DNA of 64,000 nt from positions 50,580,430 through 50,644,429 of the forward strand of contig CM026401.1 in NCBI GenBank assembly GCA_014843695.1, given 5' to 3'. This document shows, one piece after another, positions 33,312 to 44,943 of the stretch (position 1 is its first letter; every line of letters starts with the position of its first letter). Position numbers and translations under genes: made by a program. The DNA is from Archivesica marissinica. Its lineage: Eukaryota > Mollusca > Bivalvia > Venerida > Vesicomyidae. Below the pieces are notes generated by a model. That model ran no database searches and was not told the origin of the DNA. It saw nothing but the letters and a program-made list of their open reading frames with translations.

Positions 33312-34697
33312 TTAACCCTTTCCTTCATAGAGATTTAGGTGAATATATTATTATATTTCCATACACACGCCAGCCATTTAGCTATCATTCAGTGGATAAG
33401 TAGTCGCCATATCTATCTCACCTCCATAGATATTACTGGGACTACATGAGATTTAGGTTAATATACTATTATATCACCATACAAACGACAGCCATTTAGC
33501 TATCATGCTGTGGATAAGTAGTCGCTATATCTATCCCACCTCCATAGATATTACTGGGACTATATAGAGATTTAGGTTAATATACCATTATATCTCCATA
33601 CAAACGACAGCTATTTAGCTATCATTCAGTGGATAAGTAGTCGCCATATCTATCCCACCTCCATAGATATTACTGGGACTACATAGAGATTTAGGTTAAT
33701 ATACCATTATAACTCCATACAAACGACAGCCATTTAGCTATCATGCAGTGGATAAGTAGTTGCCATATCTATCCCACCTCCATAGATATTACTGGGACTA
33801 CATAGAGATTTAGGTTAATATACCATTATATCTCCATACAAACGACAGCTATTTAGCTATCATGCAGTGGATAAGTAGTCGCCATATCTATCCCACCTCC
33901 ATAGATATTACTGGGACTACATAGAGATTTAGGTTAATATACCATTATATCTCCATACAAACGACAGCTATTTAGCTATCATGCAGTGGATAAGTAGTCG
34001 CCATATCTATCCCACCTCCATAGATATTACTGGGACTACATAGAGATTTAGGTTAATATACTATTATATCTCCATACAAACGACAGCCATTTAGCTATCA
34101 TGCAGTGGATAAGTAGTCGCCATATCTATCCCACCTCCATAGATATTACTGGGACTACATAGAGATTTAGGTTAATATACTATTATATCTCCATACAAAC
34201 GACAGCTATTTAGCTATCATGCAGTGGATAAGTAGTCGCCATATCTATCCCACCTCCATAGATATTACTGGGACTACATAGAGATTTAGGTTAATATACC
34301 ATTATATCTCCATACAAACGACAGCTATTTAGCTATCATGCAGTGGATAAGTAGTTGCCATATCTATCCCACCTCCATAGATATTACTGGGACTACATAG
34401 AGATTTAGGTTAATATACCATTATATCTCCATACAAACGACAGCCATTTAGCTATCATGCAGTGGATAAGTAGTTGCCATATCTATCCCACCTCCATAGA
34501 TATTACTCGGACTACATGAGATTCTGGCTTTTATTATGTACATTGGTTTGGCTACTACATTGCAAATGTCGAATTGGTAATGGCGTCAAGAGGTGCTTCT
34601 ATGAGGGAAAGGCTTATAAGCATTGGTTTGGCTACTACATAGTAAATGTCGAATTGGTAATGGCGTCAAGAGGTGCTTCTATGAGGGAAAGGGTTAA
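33312..34697. mobile_element. TTAA-ended element B with internally amplified 119-bp repeat
   Basis: Begins TTAACCCTTTCCTTCATAG and ends TGAGGGAAAGGGTTAA. Read in reverse, its right end equals the left end of element A (13873): ccctcatagaagcacctctt, gacgccattaccaat. Here that 84-bp part occurs only twice, while the other inner segment has expanded to about ten copies of 119 bp (agtggataagtagtcgccat, cccacctccatagatattac). Elements A and B are the same family in opposite orientation with different parts amplified. No transposase seen. Confidence 0.88.
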
Positions 34698-35044
34698 TTC
34701 GAACACTTCATGTGTTGTTGCCTACACTGCCAATACAATGTTTATATATATATATCACGTAGCACTGTCATACTCAAGTGTTTTTGTCTATTTGACAAAG
34801 ATGAGCCTAAGATGGACTTTTAAACCGGGAGATGTTTTTCTTATATAAGTTAGCAGCTTGGTGACTCAACTAGATACATGTGTACATCAGTATATTGCGA
34901 AGCTCAGGTCCAAGCCATGAAATCTTGATGAAACGCAGCCATGCAAATGATCTACCCCACTGGGTGCCCGTCCATGCCTGAAAAACTGCTCGTTACGAGT
35001 TGCCATATGACCTAAGCTGTTGGTGCGACTTTAAAACCCAAATA
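34698..35044. other. Unassigned stretch
   Basis: No supported feature, although 34955-35040 may be a decayed SINE head (ccactgggtgcccgtccatg). Confidence 0.4.
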
Positions 35045-35266
35045 CTCTCTCCCTCGTGGCGATGGATTCCATCAGGAATGAGGCCTCGAGAGTGATTAAT
35101 ATAAGTTAGTTTAAACTTTATTTATTAAAGTATGCATTTTACAAATACATATATATAATATACACAAATTACATAATGTAAATATTGGATTGGAAAACAA
35201 GTTTTAACAAAATATAAGTTGTAATAACTTGTATCGCATTCAAGCTAAAATAAATTTGCATAAACC
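35045..35266 (+). mobile_element. SINE family A interrupted by a short retroposon insertion
   Basis: The SINE body starts at ctctccctcgtggcgatgg and resumes after an insertion at 35108-35210. The insert is flanked by a perfect 10-bp direct repeat, AATATAAGTT, at 35098-35107 and 35211-35220. It starts agtttaaactttatttatta, which read on the other strand is a retroposon-like 3' end with AATAAA. A similar insert occurs in the SINE at 58420. Confidence 0.8.
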
Positions 35267-35303
35267 CCAAAAGCAAAAACAAAGGATCTCTAACAAAGAT
35301 TGT

Positions 35304-35510
35304 GGAAGTCGTGATAGCGCAGTGGATGCGCGTTCGCTTCAGGTCCGGTGTTCGAGCCCCGCTGGAGCCGTTACGATTGTGCCCTTAGGCAAGGCATTTA
35401 ATTTCCACGTTGCCTCTTCTCTCTCCCTTGTGGCGATGGATTCCATCAGGAATGAGGTCTCGAGAGTGATTGATATAAGTTATAAGAACTTGTTTCGCAA
35501 TCGAGCTAAA
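35304..35510 (+). mobile_element. SINE family A fused to family D
   Basis: Full head (gatagcgcagtggatgcgcg) to tttcgcaatcgagctaaa, where it stops abruptly and continues as SINE D at 35511. The usual tail ataaatttgtataaac is replaced. Confidence 0.85.
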
Positions 35511-35772
35511 TGGACTGGTAATGCAGGGATCGCAGGTTTGATCCCCCGTTTGACCCTAATAAAATTAACAGTCTTTCAGATGGGACGTTAAACCGAGGTC
35601 TCGTGTCGGTGCTTTACACCGTGCACGTAAAAGAACCGGAGGAGATTCTGGAATTGGTCTCTGTCTGTATCATGCACTATCCACCAAAATCTAAAATAAC
35701 TAATCTCTTCAGGAGGCGTCGCTCATATGGGCAACCGGTAACGACGATAAATAAACGTATAACACACACACT
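35511..35772 (+). mobile_element. SINE family D, joined head-to-tail to SINE A
   Basis: Starts tggactggtaatgcagggat, lacking the first part of the tRNA-like head. The body matches 29541-29820 in reverse and ends aacgacgataaataaacgta. Confidence 0.83.
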
Positions 35773-35885
35773 GAACTGACTATATGAAATAACTACTACG
35801 GATACATAAGGCAGCTCAATGAAACATCCCTGAGCCGTCTCCTCCCCTTCCCGCCTAAAAAAAGAAATCAAGGCCTGCTCTTACT

Positions 35886-35970
35886 AGCTCCCTGCAGCTT
35901 GATCCCTGCTCCCAGCAGCTGGATCCCTGCTCCCATCAGCTGGATCCCTGCTCCCAGCAGCTTGATCCCC
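35886..35970. repeat. 21-bp repeat, four copies
   Basis: Unit cagctggatccctgctccca, with one tt/gg variant at each end. Confidence 0.88.
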
Positions 35971-36600
35971 AAGTGTTTGTGGCCTATAAGATCTCAGCAC
36001 ATTGTGTTTTAGTATTTCACGATCGAGTCGTACTGTAAAAGTTGTATATCTAGATTTTGTAAACATATATTTTGTATAAAAAAAAATTACCGTAAAAAAA
36101 ATCCTTAAAAGATTTCATTTCTGCCCTCGGGCAAAAGCCAGATGGCTATTATCCTTGTATTTGGATAGAGTAAAATAAGGGTGTTTATTAGAAGTTGCTG
36201 TATTACGGTAACATTGCTTGTAGACTGATAACAATGGCATGTAAAAACTCTATATTTTGATACATGTACATGATGATCACAAGGGATTTTTCTACTGGTA
36301 TATAAAAAGGGCAGTAGGGGGAGACTAACATGGGTTCCAGTCTATCGATTTTTCACTCTTTAACTTCTCGCAAAATGACATTGATATTATCAGAAACTCA
36401 ATACGGCCAGGCAAAATATATCGACGCATGTTCCCAGACTAGGGGGAGACAAATGGGGAAAGATTGCAACACCCTGTAGACAATACCGGTCCTGTAGACA
36501 AATCTCAAACCACAATATTTAATGAATTGTTAGTAATTTGACCAGCTGTATTGGGTGGTTCTCCAGGGTGGGTGTGCCAGTAGGTATGAAGCAATGTTTG
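35971..36600. other. Unassigned stretch
   Basis: No supported gene or repeat. Two short agggggagac phrases occur about 110 bp apart. Confidence 0.45.
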
Positions 36601-36850
36601 GATGTGCAGTTAGGTTCTTACTCATGTAGTTAGGTTCTTACTCATGCAGTTAGGTTCCTTCTCAAGTTAGGTTCCTACTCGTGCAGTTAGGTTCCTACTC
36701 ATGTAGTTAGGTTCCTACTCATGCAGTTAGGTTCTTACTCATGTAGTTAGGTTCTTACTCGTGTAGTTAGGTTCCTACTCATGCAGTTAGGTTCTTACTC
36801 ATGCAGTTAGGTTCTTACTCGTGCAGTTAGGTTCTTACTCGTGCAGTTAG
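36601..36850. repeat. 20-bp minisatellite, about 12 copies
   Basis: Unit gttaggttcttactcatgca with c/t and t/g variants and one shortened copy near 36660. Confidence 0.93.
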
Positions 36851-36867
36851 GGGGGTATTGTTTTGTT

Positions 36868-37083
36868 GGAAGTCGTGATTGTGCAGTGGTAGCATGTTCG
36901 CTTCATGTGCGAAAGGCCCAAAAGTTTGTGCCCAGCTTTAGCAGTTACGATTTTGCCCTTAGGCAAGGCATTTAAAGCCAGTCTGCCTCTTTCTCTCCTC
37001 TCTCTTGTGGCGATGGATTCCGTCAGGAATGAGGTCTCGAGAGTGTTTTTTCGCAATCGAGCTAAAATAAATTTGTATAAACT
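36868..37083 (+). mobile_element. SINE family A with small internal deletion
   Basis: Starts ggaagtcgtgattgtgcagt; tail gctaaaataaatttgtataa. The segment between gtctcgagagtg and tttttcgcaatcg is shortened. Confidence 0.87.
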
Positions 37084-37436
37084 ATTGTTTCGTGCGTAAG
37101 GCAGTAAATATAAGGTAGTAAATATTGTTGTTTCATACTTCATTAGCCATTCCTATGGAAATTAATCATTTTTTTCATTTAATGTACTAAGATGCGGTCC
37201 TTTTGAAATAAATTCAGACAGCGTTTTGTCGGGTTGACCGATCGTTAGCATTCTCCTGATGTATGGGTAAAATGCTTTACTGTCATCGTCTGTTGTGGGG
37301 TGTCCATGGCTGAGTTGTCCCCCTTGTAACTGAGGGGTTGTAAGTTTGAGCCGCCTTGCCACAATGCAGGTGGTTTTACACCTCTTCTCTCCCTCATGTG
37401 AATTAATTCTATCAGAATTTAATAATTGAGAACAAT
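37084..37436. other. Unassigned DNA with a decayed tRNA-SINE-like stretch
   Basis: About 37285-37425 resembles a worn SINE (tggggtgtccatggctgagt, cacctcttctctccctcatg). Otherwise nothing is seen. Confidence 0.4.
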
Positions 37437-37668
37437 TTAACCCTTTCAACACTACAGCCCTCTAAATAAGCTTACAAAAAATGTAGATCCAGATGAGACG
37501 GCTCATCACATCAGGATCTGCACTTTTTGCCAGTAATATTACTATTTTTCGACAAAATTACCCATTTTGATAAATGAACTGGTCCAAATGTAATTTTCTT
37601 ATTAATTTATTAGTTTAAAAATATTCATGGACCAGTCCATGTCAGTTACTTGGTGTTGAATGTGCTAA
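37437..37668 (+). mobile_element. TTAACCCTTTCAAC MITE, copy 1
   Basis: Left end TTAACCCTTTCAACACTAC is intact; right end reads TTGAATGTGCTAA instead of TTGAATGGGTTAA, so the terminus has mutated. The inside has the family hairpin (gatccagatgagacggctca / catcaggatctgcac). Other copies: 42928, 44584, 58722 and 60702. Confidence 0.85.
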
Positions 37669-38025
37669 CTAATGTTAAAAATAGGTTTCATAATCTAGCT
37701 AAAAGTCCTTATTAATACTAATGCCTAATGTTATGTCTAAGGGTATCTGTGGACAAGTAGATCAGGTTTTCTAGGGGTAGCAAATTCTTTCATGTTATGA
37801 GATGCAGAACCGTGAAAATAACATACACACACATACATTGTTTATCTCTCATCAGCTGAAATATACTTCTGTAAAAAATCTACAGTCTTGGACATATGTG
37901 TCTGAATGGCTTTTCTAAATATAATTGATTTTTGGAAAAATTATCCCAATACGTGTTGAAACATGTAAATTACAATTCAAACCATTTATCAGCAAAATTA
38001 TCTAATAAGTAACATGTAATTATAA
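37669..38025. other. Unassigned stretch
   Basis: AT-rich; no supported feature. Confidence 0.5.
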
Positions 38026-38027
38026 AT

Positions 38028-39805
38028 TACCTGTTCAGCCATTTAAGTAACATGTAAATTATCTGTCCATCTCTATATCTTAATTATCCAGTGAGTAACA
38101 ATAGACTCTGTCCATCTCTATATCTTAATTATCCAGTGAGTAACAATAGACTCTGTCCATCTCTTTATATCTTAATTATCCAGTGAGTAACAATAGACTC
38201 TGTCCATCTCTTTATATCTTAATTATCCAGTGAGTAACAATAGACTCTGTCCATCTCTTTATATCTTAATTATCCAGTGAGTAACAATAGACTCTGTCCA
38301 TCTCTTTATATCTTAATTATCCAGTGAGTAACAATAGACTCTGTCCATCTCTATATCTTAATTATCCAGTGAGTAACAATAGACTCTTTCCATCTCTTTA
38401 TATCTTAATTATCCAGTGAGTAACAATAGACTCTGTCCATCTCTTTATATCTTAATTATCCAGTGAGTAACAATAGACTCTGTCCATCTCTATATCTTAA
38501 TTATCCAGTGAGTAACAATAGACTCTGTCCATCTCTATATCTTAATTATCCAGTGAGTAACAATAGACTCTGTCCATCTCTATATCTTAATTATCCAGTG
38601 AGTAACAATAGACTCTGTCCATCTATATATCTTAATTATCCAGTGAGTAACAATAGACTCTGTCCATCTCTATATCTTAATTATCCAGTGAGTAACAATA
38701 GACTCTGTCCATCTCTATATCTTAATTATCCAGTGAGTAACAATAGACTCTGTCCATCTCTTTATATCTTAATTATCCAGTGAGTAACAATAGACTCTGT
38801 CCATCTCTATATCTTAATTATCCAGTGAGTAACAATAGACTCTGTCCATCTCTATATCTTAATTATCCAGTGAGTAACAATAGACTATGTCCATCTCTAT
38901 ATCTTAATTATCCAGTGAGTAACAATAGACTCTGTCCATCTCTATATCTTAATTATCCAGTGAGTAACAATAGACTATGTCCATCTCTATATCTTAATTA
39001 TCCAGTGAGTAACAATAGACTCTGTCCATCTCTATATCTTAATTATCCAGTGAGTAACAATAGACTATGTCCATCTCTATATCTTAATTATCCAGTGAGT
39101 AACAATAGACTATGTCCATCTCTATATCTTAATTATCCAGTGAGTAACAATAGACTCTGTCCATCTATATATCTTAATTATCCAGTGAGTAACAATAGAC
39201 TCTGTCCATCTCTATATCTTAATTATCCAGTGAGTAACAATAGACTCTGTCCATCTCTATATCTTAATTATCCAGTGAGTAACAATAGACTATGTCCATC
39301 TCTATATCTTAATTATCCAGTGAGTAACAATAGACTCTGTCCATCTATATATCTTAATTATCCAGTGAGTAACAATAGACTCTGTCCATCTCTATATCTT
39401 AATTATCCAGTGAGTAACAATAGACTCTGTCCATCTCTATATCTTAATTATCCAGTGAGTAACAATAGACTCTGTCCATCTCTTTATATCTTAATTATCC
39501 AGTGAGTAACAATAGACTCTGTCCATCTTATATCTTAATTATCCAGTGAGTAACAATAGACTCTGTCCATCTCTATATCTTAATTATCCAGTGAGTAACA
39601 ATAGACTCTGTCCATCTCTATATCTTAATTATCCAGTGAGTAACAATAGACTATGTCCATCTCTATATCTTAATTATCCAGTGAGTAACATGTAAATTAC
39701 CTGTCCATCTCTATATCTTAATTATCCAGTGAGTAACATGTAAATTACCTGTCCATCTCTATATCTTAATTATCCAGTGAGTAACATGTAAATTACCTGT
39801 CCATC
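38028..39805. repeat. 45-bp minisatellite, about 39 copies
   Basis: Unit agactctgtccatctctata plus tcttaattatccagtgagtaacaat. A 2-base (tt) insertion variant of 47 bp recurs. The edges carry acatgtaaattacctgtcc variants. 45 bp gives an open 15-residue frame (NNRLCPSLYLNYPVS), which is broken wherever the 47-bp variant occurs. Confidence 0.96.
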
Positions 39806-40019
39806 TCTATATTATGGGCTAAATTATACAGTAATTGGCCTGTTCCCATCTAGTAAAGGCACTGGTTGCATTATGCTTGTACGTGGGAATGAGTTGCCAT
39901 TTATATCCGCAATTAATGCCTTATGTGGATTAAAATTATATCCAAGATGATTAGAAAAGTAGGCATTTTATCTATCTGTTAGGAGAATGCCACATGAATT
40001 AGACATTAGACTCTATTGT

Positions 40020-40376
40020 ATGGCTGTGCTATTCTGTATATACTGTAGCCGTAAAGTAAATTGGCACGAAAGTACCGGTAACGTTATGTTAGATGACAGT
40101 AATGCTGTATGTACTGTAGCCGCACAGTAAATTGGCACGAAAGTACCGGTAACGTTATGTTAGATGACCGTAATCCTATATGTACTGTAGCCGCACAGTA
40201 AATTGGCATGAAAGTACCGGTAACGTTATGTTAGATGACCTTAATCCTGTATGTACTGTAGCCGCACAGTAAATTGGCACGAAAGTACCGGTAACGTTAT
40301 GTTAGATGACCTTAATCCTGTATGTACTGTAGCCGCACAGTAAATTGGCACGAAAGTACCGGTAACGCTATGTCGA
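40020..40376. repeat. 71-bp minisatellite, 5 copies
   Basis: Unit tgtactgtagccgcacagta, aattggcacgaaagtaccgg, taacgttatgttagatgacc. accggtaacg recurs every 71 bp from 40074. Confidence 0.93.
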
Positions 40377-40701
40377 AAATAGTGATTCCATATTTCCAGT
40401 TCATACATTGTACAAAAATGCACATGTTGTGGAAAATCAAGTGGAAGGCCTCTCACTTGCAGAGATGGCGGAAATCAGACCAACATGATCCCGAATGATA
40501 CTTATCGTTGAAGACACATATCTGCACTCTACTGTCAATTTATAGTGCGGCAATCTTGTAATACCTGTTGTTGTTGTTGTTTTCTTGGTGCAGCTTGCCA
40601 CAGGAGATAATTTAACCTGTCTAAATATGGAAAAAAATCATTTGTAAATAGTTATCAATCAGAAATCATTGTTCAATATTGGTGAAGTTTACTGAAGTCT
40701 G
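40377..40701. other. Unassigned stretch
   Basis: Only a short (GTT)n run near 40567 is visible. Confidence 0.5.
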
Positions 40702-41010
40702 TACCACCTATCCGTGGAACCTCATTGGGTAGGTGGGACAGACTTTGTAGTGTCCCACCAATCCGTGGAACCTCATTGGGTAGGTGGGACAGACTTTGTA
40801 GTGTCCCACCAATCCGTGGAACCTCATTGGGTAGGTGGGACAGACTTTGTAGTGTCCCACCAATCCGTGGAACCTCATTGGGTAGGCGGACAGACTTTGT
40901 AGTGTCCCACCAATCCGTGGAACCTCATTGGGTAGGCGGACAGACTTTGTAGTGTCCCACCAATCCGTGGAACCTGATTGGGTAGGTGGGACAGACTTTG
41001 TAGTGTCAAT
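40702..41010. repeat. 51-bp minisatellite, 6 copies
   Basis: Unit ccaccaatccgtggaacctc, attgggtaggtgggacagac, tttgtagtgtc. Two copies lack one base (aggcggacag). Confidence 0.94.
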
Positions 41011-41974
41011 GTCAGCATTATTTGTGTCATTAATTAAAATAGAATATTGTTAAATATTTTGACAGATACGTGGTAGATTACTGTATCGTATTTATTTGTT
41101 TATTAGTCATAACATGTTGGCCTGGAATATTATTATATAATGGGATATTAGGATATCTAAGCAACATGCAAAACGTGAACTAAGTCTTGCTAACAATCTT
41201 GTTGGGTTGTGACCTACTTATAGGATGTTACCAAGATGGTGTCTGTGGCAGAGTCATTAGGGTTTCAAATAACTTGCACCTTGTACCGTAGAATTCTTTT
41301 ATTTGAGGACGCTGTTCAGATGGCTTCTGGAAGGTTGGAGTTCTACCCAAGTGCATGAAATACTGATGGAAAGGGGCACCTGGGTATTCCTCCACTAATT
41401 ACAAATGGTCGCCATAATTATGATGATAAGCTGTCCCCTAACACATAAAAGACACCACTAATGTTGGGAGGAAACAGCCCCATTTTGTAAATGGGTAATA
41501 TTGGTTATTTTAGTCATTATAACAACACCTGAAACATACATATTCTGCTATAATAACTTGCTCTCAGAATATGGTATACTAAATGGGTCAAAAGTTAGGA
41601 TTAAATGTATCAATATTCAGGGTTAACTGGGTCAAAAGTAAAAATTTAGGACTAATTAGGTCAAAATTTAGGATTAAATGGGTCAAAATGTGAGAGTAAC
41701 TGGGTCAAAATTTAGGATTGAATGGGTCAAAATTTAGAATTGAATGGGTCAAAATTTAGGATTAAATGGGTCAAAATTTAGAAATAAATGAAATTTGATA
41801 AATTAAATTGTTATAGGATTTGGAATATTATTTTGTGTTGTACCAGAGTGTATACTTTGCACCTAACTATTGTGTACATTGTTTTTAAATAATTGATTAA
41901 ACATAGTGCCACAATTGTTCTAACCAAAGCTTATTACCGTTGCCATAGTAACTTGATGCTCGACATTTGATTCA
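41011..41974. repeat. Unassigned DNA with a short 22-bp repeat
   Basis: About 41585-41780 holds roughly eight degenerate copies of aatgggtcaaaatttaggat. The rest shows nothing supported. Confidence 0.75.
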
Positions 41975-42417
41975 TAAATGAGTCGCCACACAGCAAACCC
42001 AACATAGTGCTGATAAAAACACATAACTCAAGAACTACTAATGATAGAACGATAAACTTGGAATTTTCAAATGACAGAACCGTCCGATCACGTTAATTTG
42101 CATAAATTGCACATGCAAAAATTTGATGTTCTCTGCTTTACGTTAGAGATGGTTTGTGTGTGCAAATGGAAGTGAATTCTCCCCATTTCACGAAAATGTC
42201 ATACTTTACAAAATCGGCTGTTAGGTTGCGCAGTTATAACCATATTAATATTACATAATTAGCATATTTTATGCATAATTATGCTAATTAGGTAAACTGT
42301 AAAATGCTCGAGCAAATTTAAATATTAAAGCAAATAAGTTTGCACATGTAGTTTATGCAAATTAACGTAATCAAACGGTTTTGTTATTTAAAACTTCAGA
42401 ATATTTGCAACAGTTTG

Positions 42418-42625
42418 GTACTATGGCCCAACGATAACGTGTTATTTACAAGCATTACTATAAATAGGTTTGGAATAAGCCAAATCAATACATAGGGTGT
42501 AATAAATAATCCTGTGTGCCAAGTAATGCATACATAAATGATAATAAACTTTTTTTACCCGTTATAATAATATTAGCCTGTGCTATATTTTTCGCGGGAA
42601 TCACGTTATCGTTGGGGTATAGTAC
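42418..42625. mobile_element. CCAACGATAACG inverted-repeat element, copy 1
   Basis: Ends GTACTATGGCCCAACGATAA and CACGTTATCGTTGGGGTATA are inverted repeats. The inside includes aataggtttggaataagcca and tgcatacataaatgataata, shared with copy 2 at 44426-44943. A third, single terminus (tttatcgttggggtacagta) lies near 42890. Confidence 0.8.
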
Positions 42626-42927
42626 TTCCAGTATGTTTGTTCGTAATTGTTATGGTACATAATACAGATCATGACTTAAATCCAACTACTATTAAGGGGC
42701 TATGTCGTCTTCTAGATATTGGCCCAAAGCAAATACTTTGGAAAATAAACAACAAAAAGCTCTATCATCGCGCTTATTTTTAAATAAATTAATTATTGGC
42801 CCTAGTGTGCTGTTTATAAATAGAAACTTGAGAGTTTGATCGTCAGACCATAAGGATTGAACAGTTTATGTCAATATTCGTTTACACATTTATCGTTGGG
42901 GTACAGTACCAGGCTTATCTTCTATCA

Positions 42928-43173
42928 TTAACCATTTCAACACTACAGACCTCTAAATAGGCTTACAAAAAGTGTAGAGTCGGCTCATCAGGATCTGCAC
43001 TTTTTGCCAGTAATATTACTATTTTTGGACAAAATTACCCATTTTGATATATATTGTTCAAATGTAATTTTCTTATTAATTTATTGGTCTAAAAATATTG
43101 TGCACCAGTCCATGTCAGTTACTTGGTGTTGAATGCACCAGTCCATGTCAGTTACTTGGTGTTGATTGGTTAA
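42928..43173 (+). mobile_element. TTAACCCTTTCAAC MITE, copy 2
   Basis: TTAACCATTTCAAC at left, TTGGTTAA at right. It lost part of the central hairpin, and its right part (caccagtccatgtcagttac) is duplicated in tandem. Confidence 0.83.
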
Positions 43174-43411
43174 TACTTGTTGAGCTATGTGTTTTTATCA
43201 GCACTATGCTGGTTTTGTCATGTGGCGGCCCAAATATATATATATGCACAAGAATGTGACTTTGAAATGTCTTATAATTGGATATTAATGAAATGATGAT
43301 GATTGAATACGGAACAATGAATGCAGGTGACGCACTATATAAATCCATATTATCATCTTATTAAGAATGTACTGCGCATCGTCATATTCTAATTTTCGAA
43401 TGATTACACTT

Positions 43412-43915
43412 AGGCCAATTATCATCCTGGCTTGGCCTCGAGCCAATTATCATCCTGGCATTGCCTCGAGCCAATTATCATCCTGGCCTGGCCTTGAGCC
43501 AATTATCATCCTGGCCTGGCCTTGAGCCAATTATCATCCTGGCCTGGCCTTGAGCCAATTATCATCCTGGCCTCGAGCCAATTATCATCCTGGCCTGGCC
43601 CAGACAATTATCATCCTGGCCTGGCCCAGAGCCAATTATCATCCTGGCCTGGCCTGGAGCCAATTATCATCCGGGCCTGGCCCAGAGCCAATTATCGGCC
43701 TCGAGCCAATTATCATCCTGGTCTCAAGCCAATTGTCATCCTGGCCTGGCCTCGAGCCAATTATCATCCTGGCCTAGAGCCAATTATCCTGGCCTGGCCT
43801 CGAGCCAATTATTATCCTATCCTGGCCCAGAGCCAATTATCATCCTGGCTTGGTCTCGAGCCAATTATCATCCTTGCCTGGCCTCAAGCCAATTATCATC
43901 CTGGCCTGGCCATTA
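43412..43915. repeat. 28-bp minisatellite, about 18 copies, irregular
   Basis: Unit gagccaattatcatcctggc plus ctggcctc, with many shortened copies. Contains aGCCAATTATC, a CCAAT core. Open frames here are repeat by-products. Confidence 0.93.
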
Positions 43916-44009
43916 CTCAAACTCAGTCTCAAGCTTTCTGATTGATTGAGGCTTGGTAGAAATTAAAAGGGCCAGTTTTTAGAATATCTTGGGTATGCAG
44001 TACAGTCTA

Positions 44010-44217
44010 AATAAACACACATAGGGGCTGTTAAAGACAATGTTACAAATAGGGGCTGTGAAAGACAATGTTACAAATAGGGGCTGTGAAAGACAATGTT
44101 ACAAATAGGGGCTGTGAAAGACAATGTTACAAATAGGGGCTGTGAACGACAATGTTACAAATAGGGGCTGTGTAAGACAATATTACAAATAGGGGCTGTG
44201 AAAGACAATGTTACAAA
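44010..44217. repeat. 28-bp minisatellite, 7 copies
   Basis: Unit ggggctgtgaaagacaatgt plus tacaaata. Confidence 0.94.
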
Positions 44218-44425
44218 GATGTTGAACATTGCTAACAACAACCTAGACGTGTTTAAAGCGACACTACATCGGTGAACAAATAAGCAAAATTCCACAGAAT
44301 GTCATTTCCTATTACAATGTATACAGTTAAATTTTTTCCCCAAACGTTTGCCACAGAATCTGAGTATTTGAACAAATACACAAATGCCGTATACGACGTT
44401 TGTTGACATAACAAAATAATGTAAA

Positions 44426-44943
44426 TACTATGTCCAAACGATAACGTGTTTGTTTAACATCGCTACAGGTTGCCCATTTCAATGATGGGCTTAATGTGTT
44501 AATTACATACATTATTATAAATAGGTTTAGAATAAGCCAAATCAATACTTAGGGTTTATAATTATTGGGTATAAAATCATATATTAACCCTTTCAACACA
44601 ACAGGCCTCTAAATAGACTTACAAAAAGTGTAGATCCAGATGAGCCGGCTCGTGACGAGCCGTCTCATCAGGATCTGCACTTTTTGCCAGTAATAATTAT
44701 CACTATTTTTAGATAAAATTATCCATTTTGATAAATGAACTGGTGCAAAGGTAATTTTCTTATTAATTTATTGGTCTAAAAATATCATGCATCAGTCCAT
44801 GTCAGTTACTTGGGGTTGAATGGGTTAAATAAACAATCTTGTTATGCATACATAAATGATAATAAACTGCTTCTTTACCAGTTATCACAAAATTGGCCCA
44901 TGCTATTGTTTTCGCAGGAATCACGTTATCGTTGGGTTATAGT
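44426..44943. mobile_element. CCAACGATAACG inverted-repeat element, copy 2, interrupted
   Basis: Ends TACTATGTCCAAACGATAAC and CACGTTATCGTTGGGTTATA. It matches copy 1 on both sides of the MITE (aataggtttagaataagcca left; tgcatacataaatgataata right). Confidence 0.8.
44584..44828 (+). mobile_element. TTAACCCTTTCAAC MITE, copy 3
   Basis: Intact ends TTAACCCTTTCAACACAAC and GTTGAATGGGTTAA. The central hairpin gatccagatgagccggctcg / cgagccgtctcatcaggatc is complete. Inserted inside the CCAACGATAACG element. Confidence 0.9.

Larger units (their letters stand above)
41975..43240. mobile_element. Nested inverted-repeat element, outer layer
   Basis: An arm near 41978-42034 (cgccacacagcaaacccaac, atagtgctgataaaaacaca) is matched in reverse near 43178-43237 (tgtgtttttatcagcactat, gtcatgtggcggcc). 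Between them are a second fold-back at about 42069-42386 (ttaatttgcataaattgcac against tgtagtttatgcaaattaac), an ACTAT...CCAACGATAACG element (42418-42625) and a TTAA MITE (42928-43173). Superfamily unknown. Confidence 0.7.
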
